Source: Engraulis encrasicolus
Taxonomy: Eukaryota > Chordata > Actinopteri > Clupeiformes > Engraulidae
Direction: 5' to 3'
DNA: 64,000 nt
Assembly: GCF_034702125.1 (NCBI RefSeq)
Contig: NC_085873.1
Span: forward strand, 45,375,115 to 45,439,114
Part shown: positions 25,209-37,706 of the stretch, piece by piece
How the letters are laid out: every line of letters begins with the position of its first letter
Numbering within the stretch: the first letter of the stretch is position 1
Translations under genes and position numbers: made by a program
The notes under the pieces: model-generated
Seen by the model: the letters and a program-made list of their open reading frames with translations, nothing else
Database searches by the model: none
What the model was told of the DNA's origin: nothing

Positions 25209-27118
25209 CACTTTACTTTACAGATCGCTAACAAGGTGTTCATCTCAAAGTAATTTCTCAGTAATTTCAGTCTAATTTTATGGTAATAACTGCTTGTTAT
25301 TAGTAATAACAGCAAAATAACCATATGGTTTCCAGTGCAATTACACTATAATTTCTCATTGATAACAGCAAAAATAACCATACAGTTTCCAGTGCAATTA
25401 TGCTGTAGTTTCTAGTTAATAGTAGGCTAATGGAAACAGCTACTGTGTCATCATAGTAGTTAGGTGGTAGGTATGTCAGTAACTAAACGGTATCAGCCGA
25501 AGTAGTTTCATACTAATTAGGCTACATCAGGGCCGTAATGTGCAATATTTCCTCTTCCTATGTTATTCCATAGAAACGACCACCCAAGCATCCTTGTATT
25601 ATTTCTGCTTAATTACCTTGGAAACAATTGAGTAGTTATATGGAAATAAGATAGAATCAGAGCCATAAAATGCATTATCACCTATTCCACTCAATTTTAT
25701 GGAAATTACATATTTTCAGGGCCTTAAAATGTCTTATTTTTTTATTTCCACTCAATTACTTAGTTATTATCATTTTTAATACAGTATAGACTAGCCTACT
25801 ATGAAGTGATTCAAGTACACAGACAAACACATTGTGTGCAAAACGTTATTTATTTTTCCAATCAGTTATGAGATTCATGTTCACTGATGTGAGGTTGTCA
25901 ATCTGCCACCATCCGGAGGAAGTCCTGTGAACACAAACAAACAAACAGAGAAGTCAACTGCAAGACCGGTTTCACCACGTTTATTTTTTAATGTTATCCT
26001 AGATATCTTGAACTAAAAATAAGCTCAAACGGAAAGTTTGATTTGGCTGTGAAACAATTAAAGGATAAAGCCAAAAGGGCTTTCTACGCAATCAACAAAT
26101 CTATCCAATTCGAAATCCCTGAGTCCACTCTGTAACCTCGCCCATTGTTTGATTTCTTTTCTTGCTGACATTATCAACACAATTGCAAGCATTAATTTGT
26201 TTGTTTTAATAATTATTATTTTATAATCTTATTACCAATGTATGTGTACCTCTTCAACCAATGCTTTGGCATTACGAAATATTTTTTGTCACGCTATTAA
26301 AGCTTATATGAATTGAAAATTGAGAGGGAGAGAGAGAAATCGCATGTACAGCAGAGCAGTGCTGGTGTAGGAATGGAACAATAAATTTAACAGTTTGTAA
26401 TGAAGCAAAGATTCCATTGAGCTCTTCCTGAACACAAAGCATTCAGTAGCCTCTTGGAAAAAGTCATTCCACCTCTCTCAGGCTCCTTTACTCTCTTTTT
26501 CCTTTGCCTGCCTCCCCTCGAATTCTTTTTTCATCTGTCTACACCCTGATCCCCAGGTCAACACATACACAAACGCTCTCTCTCTCTCTCGGAGCTAAAC
26601 TGCTGGCCAAGCACCGGTGACAGCATGTAATGTGTGTGCAGCTTTTGTAGTCCCAGAAGGGTCAGGGTCAAACACTCCCAACAGAGACAAACAGCCCACT
26701 TACAGGCGAAGGCAAACACATCTTTACACACACACACACACAGTGTAAGAGTCGGGCTGTGTGAAACACTCCAGACAAACAGCCCACTTGCACTGAAAGC
26801 AAATGCGTCTTCGAAAACTATTGCCACGATCTCTTGCACTGCTTGATACACAATATTGTGTCTGAGAGAGAGAATCATTTTAGTGAAAAGACCTTACATA
26901 ATATTTAATGGTGCCGTTTATATGCATACAGGTGCTTCAAGTGGTGTGCGCATGTACATGCATGTATGAGGGTAAATACAGTACATTACCCATTCATGTG
27001 TATTAAAAGGACACACACAAATGGGATTTTAAGTGTCTTTGTATAGAGATAAACAATCTCTGAACTTAATTTCCTTAAAAGCCCCAATTTGTACGGTGGT
27101 TAACTGAAATGTAGGAAG
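25209..27118. other. Non-coding stretch
   Basis: 25202-25790 has repeat character, with CAGCAAAATAACCATA(T/C)(G/A)GTTTCCAG duplicated at 25309 and 25364. 26560-26880 has two diverged copies of an AAACAGCCCACTT-containing unit (26688 and 26779). No gene supported. Confidence 0.45.
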
Positions 27119-27311
27119 CAGTGTTGCCAGACTGGGCGGGTGCCCGACCAATTGGGCTACTTGGGATGAGCGTCTGCAGGTAAACATTTGGCTGTTTTTT
27201 CAGCCGTTTTAGGCCTATGGAAGTCAATGCAATTTATTGAAATTGGGCGGAATTCAGCGCATTTTGAGAACGCTTTGGGCGGAATTTGGTCAGACACATC
27301 TGGCAACACTG
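27119..27311 (+). mobile_element. GTTGCCAGA-family MITE, copy E
   Basis: CAGTGTTGCCAGACTGGGCG to CATCTGGCAACACTG, 193 bp. Interior blocks CCAATTGGGCTACTTGGGAT and AAATTGGGCGGAATT match the family. Confidence 0.85.
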
Positions 27312-27681
27312 GTAGGACTTTTTGCTAATACTGTGAGCTGATCTTAGCTGAAGCACTTGGCACTAGTAGCCAGCTGAGCTGAAGTGATCAGAGTTAGCGG
27401 GCATCAAATTGTAATTTAATGAATTATTTATTAAAACCACAATTCACGGAAATACTTTTTGCAAAACAACTCATTGAGTGTGTAATAACTAAAGGCAAAA
27501 ATGGATTAAAAAGCATACATTTAGCAAGAAGTAGGCTGTATATACTCATGAACGGCGTGACGTTTTCCATGTGCGTTACGCCCATTTGTGGGGGAAAACA
27601 ACGAATGCAACTCAATTGGTGATGTTCGGGTGTAATAAGCGAAAGATACGAACCTGTAGACTAGCATTGTTCATGCGCAAC

Positions 27682-27732
27682 ATGCCGAAAACTTGTTGTG
27701 TTGCCGGCTGTTCAAATAATATAGCCAAATAG
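27682..27732 (+). pseudogene. THAP-domain N-terminal fragment
   Basis: An ATG opens a 16-codon stretch with the C-x4-C start of a THAP zinc finger (MPKTCCVAGCSNN) before a stop. THAP domains are found in P-element and Kolobok transposases and in host proteins derived from them. The following 150 bases show no frame that continues the domain clearly, so this is a broken remnant. 27312-27681 and 27733-28013 otherwise hold no gene. Confidence 0.45.
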
Positions 27733-28013
27733 CCGTGGCTGACATTTGGTTTGTTTTCACCCATAAAGGGGAGTAACGCAAATTTAAGAGCTAAGTACCC
27801 GGATGGTCGTTCATGAGTATAATACAAAGCAGGTGGCAGGTAACGATTGAACCACCTTAAAAGTCTCTTATTTGCATGTTTCAATACAACTTAAAGACAA
27901 TGTGTAAAAATCAGGAACATGGCTCCAACTCTGACCCCTCAATGTCACTGTTAATGCAGGAGAAAACAAACAAAATTAACAAAAGGAGCCATAAAATTCT
28001 AAATAGTTGCAAG

Positions 28014-28145
28014 CAGTGTTGCCAGCCCAATTGGGCTACGGGTAAAAACTGGGTTTTTTGAGCAGTTTTGTGCCCATACATACCAATGCATTTTGTTTAA
28101 ATCGGACGGAATATTAGCGGTTTCTGATCAGACAAATCTGGCATT
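28014..28145 (+). mobile_element. GTTGCCAGA-family MITE, copy F (internally deleted)
   Basis: Starts CAGTGTTGCCAGCCCAATTG, lacks part of the interior, and ends AATCTGGCATTGGGCTG where a second partial copy begins. Confidence 0.7.
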
Positions 28146-28228
28146 GGGCTGTTTCCCGCACAATTGGGCTGCTGACGATGGCCGAGTGCGGGCAAAAATG
28201 GCATTTAGCAGAAAAACCTGCCCACTTT
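28146..28228 (+). mobile_element. GTTGCCAGA-family MITE, partial copy abutting F
   Basis: Holds the left-interior blocks TTTCCCGCACAATTGGGCTG, GATGGCCGAGTGCGGGCAAA and TTAGCAGAAAAACCTGCCCA, then stops at TTTTTTCACAA. It lies directly against copy F, either as a nested insertion or as a product of recombination between two copies. Confidence 0.7.
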
Positions 28229-28652
28229 TTTCACAACTGAAGGAACTTCGCAAAATATGTCATCCTAAATTATGCCCCCATAAGGAAAATTATGTTAAGG
28301 GCCAGGGGGTCCACATTATTGTGTTTCTTGGATGCAATTTCTTGCATTTTAATGAATTTGTGTTCCATTTCAGCTCAAAGTGGAAATCCAGAGAAAGGGA
28401 GGTGCAAATTAAAGGACACAGGGCAGATAAGCACTTTAGTGCCGAACGCAACTTGTACCGGCACCGGCTCCATTCTGGTCGGCCTGAAAGCCCTAGAAGT
28501 GTCTCTCCTGTCTGCTTCTCCTCCTCATCATCTTAATCCTCCTCTTTGCCCTCCTCCCCCCTACATCAACATTCCTTCCAACCAACTGCATTTCTGTACG
28601 TGTCTAAACCACCCTCGACACTCTTCCTTCCTCCACCTTCTCCAACCTGTAA

Positions 28653-29006
28653 GGGGTCTTACACACCAGGGCGGTAAAGCGTCGCGGAACGGCCGTGTTT
28701 TTTACCGGCGTCGGTGAAAATACATTGAAACATATCTGTCCTTACACACCAACCGGCGGTAGTCGAGCGTCAGCGGCGCTGGAGCCGGCTCCGCGCCGCG
28801 CTGCATTTGGAAAATAGAACTCGAGCGCATTTTTCACGCCGACGACCGGCGGTGTCTCATTCAAATGGGAGGGTTTTGAATAGGACTGGCCGCGCACGCC
28901 GACGCTGTCAGTGTGAAAGGCAGAGAAAAACACGCCGGCCAAAACTAAGCAGAAAGACAGCGTTCGTCCCGGGACCGTTCCGTTCCGCCTTGGTATGTTT
29001 TGGCCC
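28653..29006 (-). mobile_element. GC-rich MITE with TAA target duplication, copy 2
   Basis: Reverse orientation copy of the 16555-16941 element: GGGGTCTTACACACCAGGGC at one end and CCTTGGTATGTTTTGGCCC at the other, flanked by TAA (28650-28652 and 29007-29009). It is 354 bp and lacks about 30 bases of the copy 1 interior (the CCACAGCCAAAGCTAGC block). Confidence 0.82.
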
Positions 29007-29009
29007 TAA

Positions 29010-30427
29010 CTCCACATCTTTCCACCCCCCGCCATCCAAATGATAGTACAGCTGAGTACAGCAAAGTGAATAATGGAGTGATCCCATGGTAGGGCAAATA
29101 ACGAAGATCAACAGGAACATGCGTATGGGTGTGGTAGTGTGAGTATGTGTGGTGGCTGAAGTGTAAATTATATGAAGGTCAGAAGGTTGAGGTTTCAAAA
29201 AGGGTCATACAGTGTGACAAGGATGGCAAGGGGAGCATCTGTGTGTGTGTGTGTGTGTGTCGGGGGTGGGGGGCAGTAGATGGAGATGAATAATGGCTTT
29301 AATTACTGAAAAGAAAATGATACTCATATCTAATCATGCATATTAGTTTCACAGATGCAATGTGTTTTCTATTAGTACTCTGATGAAACACCAGACCGCT
29401 GTAGTTACACCATATACAGTATAAATGACATGACTTTTGTTTCTTAGTATTTATATTTACTTGGTTCATCGTTGAAATCCTTTGCCCTGTTACATTGCGA
29501 CCTTGCTCTCCAATGTCTTTCTACAGTAAGTTGTTCGCTGACAATATAACATTGATTCTTGAGAATGTGGCAATAACAGGTTTTAATTTTGAAAGAAAAA
29601 AGTTGTTCAAACATTGGTTGGCTGTGTGATTTATAAATTAGAATTAAGCATAATCAGTTTGAAATCTTTGTCAAGCAAAGAAAGGCATTTACAGTATGAT
29701 TGCTCAAGGCAAAGGAAAAATGCTAAAACATTACCCTACGGAGTGCTTTATAAAAAACAAAATATTTTATAATCTGTGTGGAATGGCAGCATTCCAAAGC
29801 ACTTAAGGCAATCAGGGCTTACGATTGTTCTTACTGCAATATGGGACATTAAGCGGCTTAGAGTTATTCATGAGAAATAAGCACATTTTTTAATTTTCAA
29901 GCCAGCCTCAGGGGAACAGAACAGAGAGAACGCAAGAGGAGAGAGAAGAAAAAAAGAACGGTCATCATCTGCCTAAAACTATAACTGCACTTTTCGGGTA
30001 ATGACATTTTTCATGCGAAGAGAGCTGTGATGTGTGAAAATAGATGAAAGAACAGTTAAGTGCGATCAAATTATCACAGACAATTCAGAAGCTGCGGTGT
30101 GGAGTGATGGGAAATGCAGAGAAGGAGCACTTATGCAATTGCTGAACGAGTGGAATCAAGAATATGAATATTGAAATGAAAACTTTCATTAGAAAAAGTT
30201 TATAACCTGCTGCTCTACCATGTCTTCCCAACATCTTCGTCATCCGTAATTACCTAAACGGTGGCACTGGAGGACAGAGGTAGCCATTCTCTGTATTTAA
30301 AGGTGCACTGTGTAGGAAGGTGGCTGGAGTATATTGCAACTATACTGCTCATTGAAAATGTGCTGACAAAGACACACACTCCTCTGCACAGACACACACT
30401 CCTGCAAAGCTCTCTGGAAGATAACAG
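29010..30427. other. Non-coding stretch
   Basis: Short (GT)n at 29241-29260. TTTAAAGGTGCACTGTGTAGG at 30296 is the left end of a TTAA-type MITE seen widely in fish, and its body is interrupted by copy G of the GTTGCCAGA family. No gene. Confidence 0.45.
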
Positions 30428-30626
30428 CAGTGTTGCCAGATTGGGCTGTTTCCCGCCCAATTGGGCTGCTTAGGATGGCCGAGTGCGGGTAAAAAGGGCA
30501 TTTAGCAGGAAAAACCCACCCAAATTTTGCCATAGAAATCAATAGAATTGGGTGGGATTTTGTGTGTCTAGGCTGATTTTGAACATTTTTTGGGCTGGGA
30601 ATCATCAGCCTGATCTGGCAACCCTG
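30428..30626 (+). mobile_element. GTTGCCAGA-family MITE, copy G
   Basis: CAGTGTTGCCAGATTGGGCT to GATCTGGCAACCCTG, 199 bp, with the full set of interior blocks. GATAACAGTGTT and GATAACAGCAGTG on the two sides suggest a short target duplication (ATAACAG). Confidence 0.85.
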
Positions 30627-31228
30627 GATAACAGTGTTACGTGATAGGTGGTCGATCAGGAGCCATAAGCATGCAGAGAGGAGCCTGACATAAATATGAC
30701 TATAAAACTCACTTTGACGGATGTCAACCCCACATCACACACACACTGGCACCACATCACAGCATACTTATTCAAATGTCAGCTGTGCATATTATAGGGA
30801 AGCGAGCACCTTTAGTGGCCATTTAGAGAGGACACCTGCCATCCATCATAATCAAAAGTGTGTGTGTGTGTGTGTGGAGTAGTCTGTAGGGGGCTGAATA
30901 ATCTTATTAGATTAAGTGCCTCTCCCCCCACTCCTCACACGTGGTGTCTTAGTAGAGCAAACCGGTGCGAGCTCATCGTCTCGTTCATATTTGTGGCCGA
31001 CTTTAAATGCGCTGTATTTAATAACACCCACATCGTGACAACAAGTTCTCGCTCACGTGCTTCGTCAATGTTGGTCGACCGCAACAGAAGTCGTATGGGG
31101 CTAATGCCAGTGATTTCAAAAGCACTGTCTGTATCATCACTGATCTGTGATGGGTCTGTTAGCGCATTAGGTCCAACCCCCTATGGGCGGGGTTGAAAGG
31201 GTGGGGAAAAGGCTTGTAGTCTCAACAG

Positions 31229-31313
31229 AAATCCACCTCTCTTTCACTTCCTCCTACAATGATGCAAAATGACGGGTTTTACATCATTGTAGGAGGAAGT
31301 GTTAAGAGGTGAA
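31229..31313. repeat. 85-bp hairpin
   Basis: CACCTCTCTTTCACTTCCTC (from 31236) and the inverse GAGGAAGTGTTAAGAGGTG, with CTACAATGATG/CATCATTGTAG continuing the stem around GCAAAATGACGGGTTTTA. It lies in a MITE-like segment that ends GTGTCCCTTTAAG at 31430. Confidence 0.7.
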
Positions 31314-31430
31314 TACAGATTTCTCTTGTCTCAGGGGGAATTGAGAGAGTGTTGCACGACCATTCAAAAGTATGACTGGGTGTCTAGCAATGGAAAGCCT
31401 AATGCAATTGGGTGGAGTGTCCCTTTAAGA

Positions 31431-32467
31431 ACCAATGCCATAGACACATGGCCATGTGTGCGTGCACATTAATACATGTACAGTACTTATATATAAACAC
31501 TCTCTATCTCACTTTTCCACTCTCACAAACACACACACACCCACAATCCTTCCACCTACACCTTACCACCATTTCTCCCCGTTTCTTATTATACCTCAAT
31601 CTCATCCCTCCTCTATGTCATCACCTGTCTTCCCCTCCTTCATATCACCCTCTCTCCTCCTCTCTTTCTCTCCAAAACAGCTGTACATAAGCCTACATCT
31701 CACAGCTTCTCCTCCCTTATCTCTAGATGAGTATCATATCCAGGGACGGATCCAGCCATTATGGGGCCCTAGGAAAAATATAAACATGGGACCCTCAAAA
31801 GTCATTCTTTAAACACATCACCACTTGGCATGGGTACTATTTTTACAAGTGACAAATTTAGATCAGGCCTACTGTTTTTGGAGTGTTTATCGCGGCTGGT
31901 TTGGGACAGTCAGGGCCCTAGGCAATTACCTAGGTTTGCCTAATAAAGTAAAATCTGCCTCTAATCTTACCCTCATCATATCTCTTGCTGTATATCTGAG
32001 ATCTTAGCTCACCTATCTATAGCTCTATAGCTCTCTATCACTCTCTCTCTCACACACACACACACACACTTCCACTCTCTGTCTCTCTATCCCTTTATCA
32101 CACCTCCTCTTTTTTCTATTTCTACCTCTATCTCACCTCCTCTGCTTCTCTCTCTGTACTCTCACGTTCATCCAATCTGTTCTTTCTTTTTCTCAGAAAA
32201 AGCCTGTGTCAGCCATGATTGAGTACCATCATATAACCTGGACGGGTGTAAAGGTATGTGTGTGTGTGTGTGTTCTGGGTGATGTGGAGCTGGCGATTCA
32301 ACTAATAAAAAAGAAGCCTGGTTTTCAGTGATCCCTGGTCAAAAAACTGATCAGGCAGGCACACACACACCCACACAAGCATAGGTCCATTCACAAACAG
32401 ACACAAGACATACACACACACGAGCACAAATCCTCTCACCAGATACCACTCATCCCATCAGAAACAA

Positions 32468-32504
<37 letters not shown>

Positions 32505-33088
32505 GCTCCTATGATCTGACAGATCACCTAAATCTCGTGACAGTCTTCCCTGGAGAAGAAAGAACTGATCTATCAGCTCGATAGACATGAGAGAGACACT
32601 TCACACACACACACACAAGAACAGAGGGACCCCAGAGGATGTGGTGGTTAGGGAGAGAGAGACAGTGAGGGAAGGAAGACAGAGTGAGAGCGGGAGAGAA
32701 GAAGACAGACGGGAGCCAGCAAAAAAAAAAAAAAAACAGGAGTAAGGGGTAGGCATAAAACCAGTTCCCCAGAGAGAGAGGGAGAGGGATGCCTTCTGTA
32801 AAAAAAAACATTTGAAACTATACAGAGCAGTTACCACAACCAAATGTACAGCCACTCAAAAACATAACTTGTAATACAAATCCTGAATGATTTTTAATTC
32901 ATGTGGTGTAAATGCTACACAAACATGTGGCCTAAATGCTACACAAACAGGCTACAGAGTCCCAGTGGATGTGGTATAATCACTTGCACACGCACACACG
33001 CAAAGCAGGTCCCAATTTACAAGAGCACTTCGCAAACAGAGAAAATTGGATATGTGCAGTAGGCTATATACAGTTTATTAGACACTCT
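31431..33088. other. Non-coding stretch
   Basis: C+T-rich tracts (31540-31690, 32020-32200), many short CA/TG runs, and at 31741 CAGGGACGGATCCAGCC, a hAT-like end related in type to the element at 19296. No gene supported. Confidence 0.5.
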
Positions 33089-33219
33089 TAGAAAAAAAAA
33101 AGGTTCTATATAGAACCTAAAAAGGTTCTATCGCATGCTTCATATATGGCACCAATGAAAGGTTCTATATAGAACCCTTTTGCAGGGTTCATGAAAAGAA
33201 CCCTATAGGGTTCCAGAAA
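33089..33219. mobile_element. GGTTCTATATAGAACC-type MITE
   Basis: Contains two GGTTCTATATAGAACC palindromes (33101 and 33160) and the related AACCCTATAGGGTTCC (33198), typical of a short repeat widespread in teleost genomes. Confidence 0.75.
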
Positions 33220-33221
33220 GT

Positions 33222-35350
33222 CTTTTGCTGACCATACAAATGCTCAGTGATGGCTGCATGAGAGATGTGGATTGTTCCTTCCATTTCCGATTTCCTGGTG
33301 TTGAAAATGGTTTCTACACTCCAAAGCAAACTAATAGACTGAACTGCTTTTACTCAGGTTAAGCAACTAACATGTGCATTCATCAAAGCACTCCCCCCCC
33401 CCCCCCCGCTTCTCTGTCTAAATTGTGTAAAAACTACTGTGAAGTGAAAACTGCTGAATACGTCCACGGTCTAGGTTTTTTTTGGGGGGGGGGGGGGGGG
33501 CTTCATATGAATAGACTGAATTACTTTTACCCAGGTTAAGGTACTAACATGCATGTGACAATGTAAGTTGTTTTGTTTTTTTTTTTTTTTTTACTTTATT
33601 GAGTATTGTCTCAAACTCTGTCTGGCTGTACCTGAGCCTACTGTTTTCCCTAGACCTGCTCAGCATTGACACAACAGAAGAGCGGTCCTCTCTATTAGCT
33701 GAAATAAGTTCTATAACCACTAGTTTACATGTTAGTGAGATATTCTCTTACGCCTCAGATGAAGTTCACAAGATACACTACTAATGCCAACATCATGCCT
33801 ATAACTACATGGTCAGTGTCATTTCAAGAGGAGGTTCCTTTTTCACAACTTTAACATTGACCTAGACAGGGCATTGATGCATCAGAAGAACTACTTCTAC
33901 TCAGGGGAAGCTACTAATGTGTGCGCACATCAAAGCACTTTTTTTTCCTTTTTATCTTTTTGATTCAGTCTTGACTTGACCTGTCTGCAGTGCACATTTC
34001 TGAAACAATAGCTGAGATCTCCGTCTAATTTGTGTAAAAAACTACTGTGAAGTGAAAACTGCTGAATACGTCCACGGTCTCAAGCAGTTGTTGACACTGT
34101 GTCTTGTGTGTTTCAAGGATGTGATTGTGTAATGTTCCGTAAATATTCGTCTCATAGTCACAAGAGCAAAAAACACAGTCCACATTCACTGGAAAGTTTT
34201 AAGAGTACTGTTCTTCAACAATATCAAGTTCAAAAACATGAAGAAACTGAATTGGTTGAAATTAACAGCTACTGTGAGTCCTTGCTTGAAGATGAGGTTA
34301 AGGATTTGCACCAGCCTATTGATAAGACACTGAAGAATGAATCCAATTTGAGAAGCAGCAAACCCAATGTTTCCAACACATGTATTGACAAACTAGTAGG
34401 TTAAACTTGGCAGGTTAAGATACTAACGTGTGCGCACATCAAAGCACTTTTTTTATTCAATCTTGACTTTACCTCTGTCTGCAGTATACATTTATGAAAC
34501 AATAGCTGAGATCTCCGTCTAAATTGTGTAAAAACAACTGTGAAGTGAAAACTGCTGAATACATGCAAGGTATGGCCTGAGCACTGTATTCTCAGAGGAC
34601 CTTCAACCTGCATCTACGTGTATCAAATGCCTCGTCATGATTGAAACGATCAATCAGGTCACTCTTGCCTCTGGCTTATTTTGCAGTGGGGAAGTGTAAA
34701 TACTAAAATTTTGTTTTCTTCATAAATGAGACGGATATGAACTTCAAATACCCATGTTTGCCAGACTGACTTGGTCATGGAATTTTGAGCAGAATCAAAA
34801 TAATAAGCAGGCCCAGGGTCTGCCCATTGCCGACTATTGGGCTGTCAAATAGGTGACATGATAACAATGGGCGCTGGATAATCATGCAATGTATTAGTCC
34901 AACATTCACGTGTGCACGCCCACCCATATACACACAGCTTCTGTTGTCATTGACTAAACCTGAAAGTCTTTTGCTGACCATGCAATCCTCAGTGATGGCT
35001 GCATGGGAGATGTAGATAGTTCCTTCCATTTCCGATTTCTTATTGTTGAACTGCTTTTACTCAGGTTAAGCAACTAACATATTCGCACACCAAAGCACTT
35101 TTTCCCCTTTTCATCTTTTTTTTATTCAGTCTTGACATGACCTGTCTAGTATACATTTCTGAAACAATAGCTGAGATCTCTGTCTAAATTGTGTAAAAAG
35201 TACTGTGAAGTGAAAACTGCTGAATACGTTCATGGTCTCAAGCAGTTGAGTTTTGTTTTTGTTTTTTGTTTGGGGGGGTCAAACTAATAGACTGAATTGC
35301 TTTTACTCAGGCTAAGCCACGAAGATGTGTGTGGCAAACTATTATATATA
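33222..35350. repeat. Diverged tandem duplication block, about four units
   Basis: The string AAACTACTGTGAAGTGAAAA with CTGCTGAATACGTCCACGG nearby recurs at about 33428, 34036, 34533 (variant) and 35200 (variant). AACAATAGCTGAGATCTC recurs at 34004, 34498 and 35164, and CTTTTGCTGACCAT followed by CAGTGATGGCTGCATG recurs at 33222 and 34969. Units are in direct order and about 0.5-0.6 kb long. Exon-like frames sit inside: 33640-33725 and 35435-35510 both encode LDLLSID...EE..SSLL.EI, and 34132-34404 is a separate frame. The block may be a duplicated exon array of an unrecognised gene or a duplicated repeat. Confidence 0.7.
34132..34404 (+). CDS. Open frame inside the duplicated block (unknown)
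   Basis: A 90-residue open frame of ordinary amino-acid composition, with a Ser/His/Lys-rich start and an acidic middle (EETELVEINSYCESLLEDEV). It has no motif that I recognise. It sits between two copies of the duplicated unit, while similar but different frames occur in the neighbours. It could be an exon of a host gene or of a repeat, and may be spurious. Confidence 0.2.
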   Translation: MFRKYSSHSHKSKKHSPHSLESFKSTVLQQYQVQKHEETELVEINSYCESLLEDEVKDLHQPIDKTLKNESNLRSSKPNVSNTCIDKLVG

Positions 35351-35889
35351 TAATAATAATAATATCAGTATTGACTCTACCTCAGTCTGGGTGTACGCAC
35401 TGTTAAAGTTGTGAAAAAGGAGCCGAGGCCTACCGTTTTCCTAGACCTGCTAAGCATTGACGCAAGAGAAGAGTGGTCCTCTCTGTTATCTGAAATAATT
35501 TCTATAAGTCAAGATGTTAATGAGATCTTAAGTGTGGGTATTATTGGCAGTAAGTGTCTTGTACATAAAGCTTGGTCATTAGGCAATAGGCTACCTCGAC
35601 ATCAGGCCGCTCTGGCCAGTGCCACTTAAAATCAAGAGATGTGGAATGCATAATTTTTTTTTAGCTAGACAGAACAAAGTTGCTTCTTGTAGCTTCTAAA
35701 AGTTTGAAGTGTTGGTTTCAAGATGCAAGTAAATGTCCATTTTGTATTATATACTGTAGGCTACTGTTGTAGTAGCTCTATAATGGCTTCAGTGTTGTGA
35801 AGCTGCTTGTTGTCTGGTTGGTGAATACAAATACTGAACTACAGTTGATTTCTTTTGTGTCTGTTAATAGATAAATAATAATACTAAAA

Positions 35890-36170
35890 GGCTATTTGAA
35901 ATGAGTAAATGTTACCCCATTTTTATCTGTAATCAGTGTTAATAAAAAGCAACATAAAATGAGTAAATGTGTATAATAATGATAATAAAAAGATACATGA
36001 AAATGTAAATGTTATCCAATCAGTAATAAATGATCATAAAAAGCTACATGAAATGGGTAAATGTTACTCAATTTACATCAGTAATACAAGATAATAAAAA
36101 GCTACATGAACTGGGTATATATTACCCCATTTTTATCAGTAATAAGTGATAGTAAGAAGCTACATGACTG
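35890..36170. repeat. Minisatellite, about 60-65 bp x 5
   Basis: AATAAAAAG(C/A)(T/A)ACATGAAATG(G/A)GTAAATGTTA recurs with imperfect spacing across the interval, with CCCATTTTTATCAGTAATAA between. Confidence 0.8.
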
Positions 36171-36784
36171 ATCATGTAATAAGGCCATAAGGGCGCTTAT
36201 GCTAATTTATGCTAATAAAAATACACATGCAATAGTGCCACAATAACATACAATAGTGCCCCCCCCCCTCCAAAAAGTGAGAAAAAAACAAGTGATCCTC
36301 AAACTAAAATACCTAACTGAAGTTAGCACAAACCATGAAATGTTATGTACAATGTGTCAGACCTATTTGTAATGATAGGTATTTGTAACCGAGATGCAGC
36401 AGCAATGCTGAGCGTGCCCCACGTGCAGACTACAATGTATACAGGGACTATGTCATTAAGGATACAACTGCACTCTTCTTGGCTGCAGCAATGAGTGCGT
36501 ATACATGCAGTTCAGTATCCCGAATATGAGGCATATCCTGAATATGACCATATTCGGGATAAGGTGTTTACATTACTGAAGGAGTGTTCGGGATACTGAT
36601 ATCCCAGTTTACATGGAAACACGAGTATTTCGATTTCTTGTTTATTAATGTTCCATTCAAGTAGGCCAACCCTGTGCACCCAACACAAGTCTTTTTCTTG
36701 TAAAGCACCGATATTACAGTTTTGTTTACATTTCTAAGCTAAACCGGAGAGGATCGTAATAACCTAGTAATAGCCAAGTGTACA

Positions 36785-37672
36785 ATGTTGCCGGAATGGG
36801 CCGACATGGCCATAGCCATTATGTTCATCACCCAAGTCAGGTTGGTCGTGTTGTTGCACTGTATTATGAGCAACGGGAGAAGGGAAAGGCAGGCAGTGTC
36901 TAACAACTATGCTGTGTTGTGCAGCAATATCTGCCTGTCCGTACCTAGGCCAAGGGAAAGGGCGTTATGGTGTAAAGTACGTAGTCGTGACTGGTGGGAC
37001 CGAGTGGTGATGATGGAGTTCACTGACGAGGACTGGAGAGAAAATTTTCGGATGGGTAGGGCAGCGTTTGACAGACTGCAAGATCGTGGAGCCACACGTC
37101 TCCAGACATCAACTGTGTTAGGGCACCTGATCCGCTTCAAATGCGAGTGGCCATGGCCCTGTACAAACTTGGTAGTTGCGGGGAGTACCGTTTAATGGCC
37201 AATCAGTTTGGCGTTCACAAAAGTACGGTGAAAAAATTCGTATACATGTTTTGCAAGACAATTGTGGAGAAAGTAGCTTCACAGTTCATTCGAGTCCCTA
37301 CTTATGAAGAGGCAGTGCAGACAGCAAGCCGATTTCAACAAGTGTACGGACACGTAATCGGTTGTGTAGATGGGAGCCACATCCCGATATTACCACCAAG
37401 TGATGGCTATAGAGATTTCGTAAACAGAAAGGGATGGGCCAGCTACGTTATCCAGGGAGTCGTTGATGACCGCTATTGGTATGTAATAACCTAAATAAGA
37501 TAAAATAATCTAAATATTAATACCTTACAACCAATTACTATATATTAACACTAATAACATGTTCAATCTTTCTAGCTTCTGGAGTGTGAATTGCAAGACG
37601 CCTGGCAGCGCACATGACTCCAATGTACTGAAACAGTCGGCGCTGTACAAAAAGTCTGACCAACTACCAAAA
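36785..37672 (+). pseudogene. HARBI1-like transposase, broken
   Basis: Two exons of a Harbinger transposase (DDE superfamily 4). 36785-37080 carries the N-terminal part with TDEDWRENFRMGRAAFDRL. A one-base frameshift near 37080-37095 moves the frame, after which RAPDPLQMRVAMALYKLGSC and the HTH-like FGVHKSTVKKFV follow, then IGCVDGSHIPI with a catalytic Asp. A GT-AG intron (37479-37575) leads to exon 2 (37576-37672), which holds PGSAHDSNV with the second catalytic Asp region. GTAAG at 37673 starts another intron, into which the Polinton inserted 34 bases later. The downstream exon with the final catalytic Glu was not found beyond the Polinton, so the gene is non-functional. Confidence 0.85.
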
Positions 37673-37706
37673 GTAAGAAAATGCACTGATACCACCGCAT
37701 ACCATA

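Noticed and set aside
35890..36170. Possible CRISPR-like array
   Set aside because: The units are imperfect, have no unique spacers, and the DNA is eukaryotic; it is a minisatellite.
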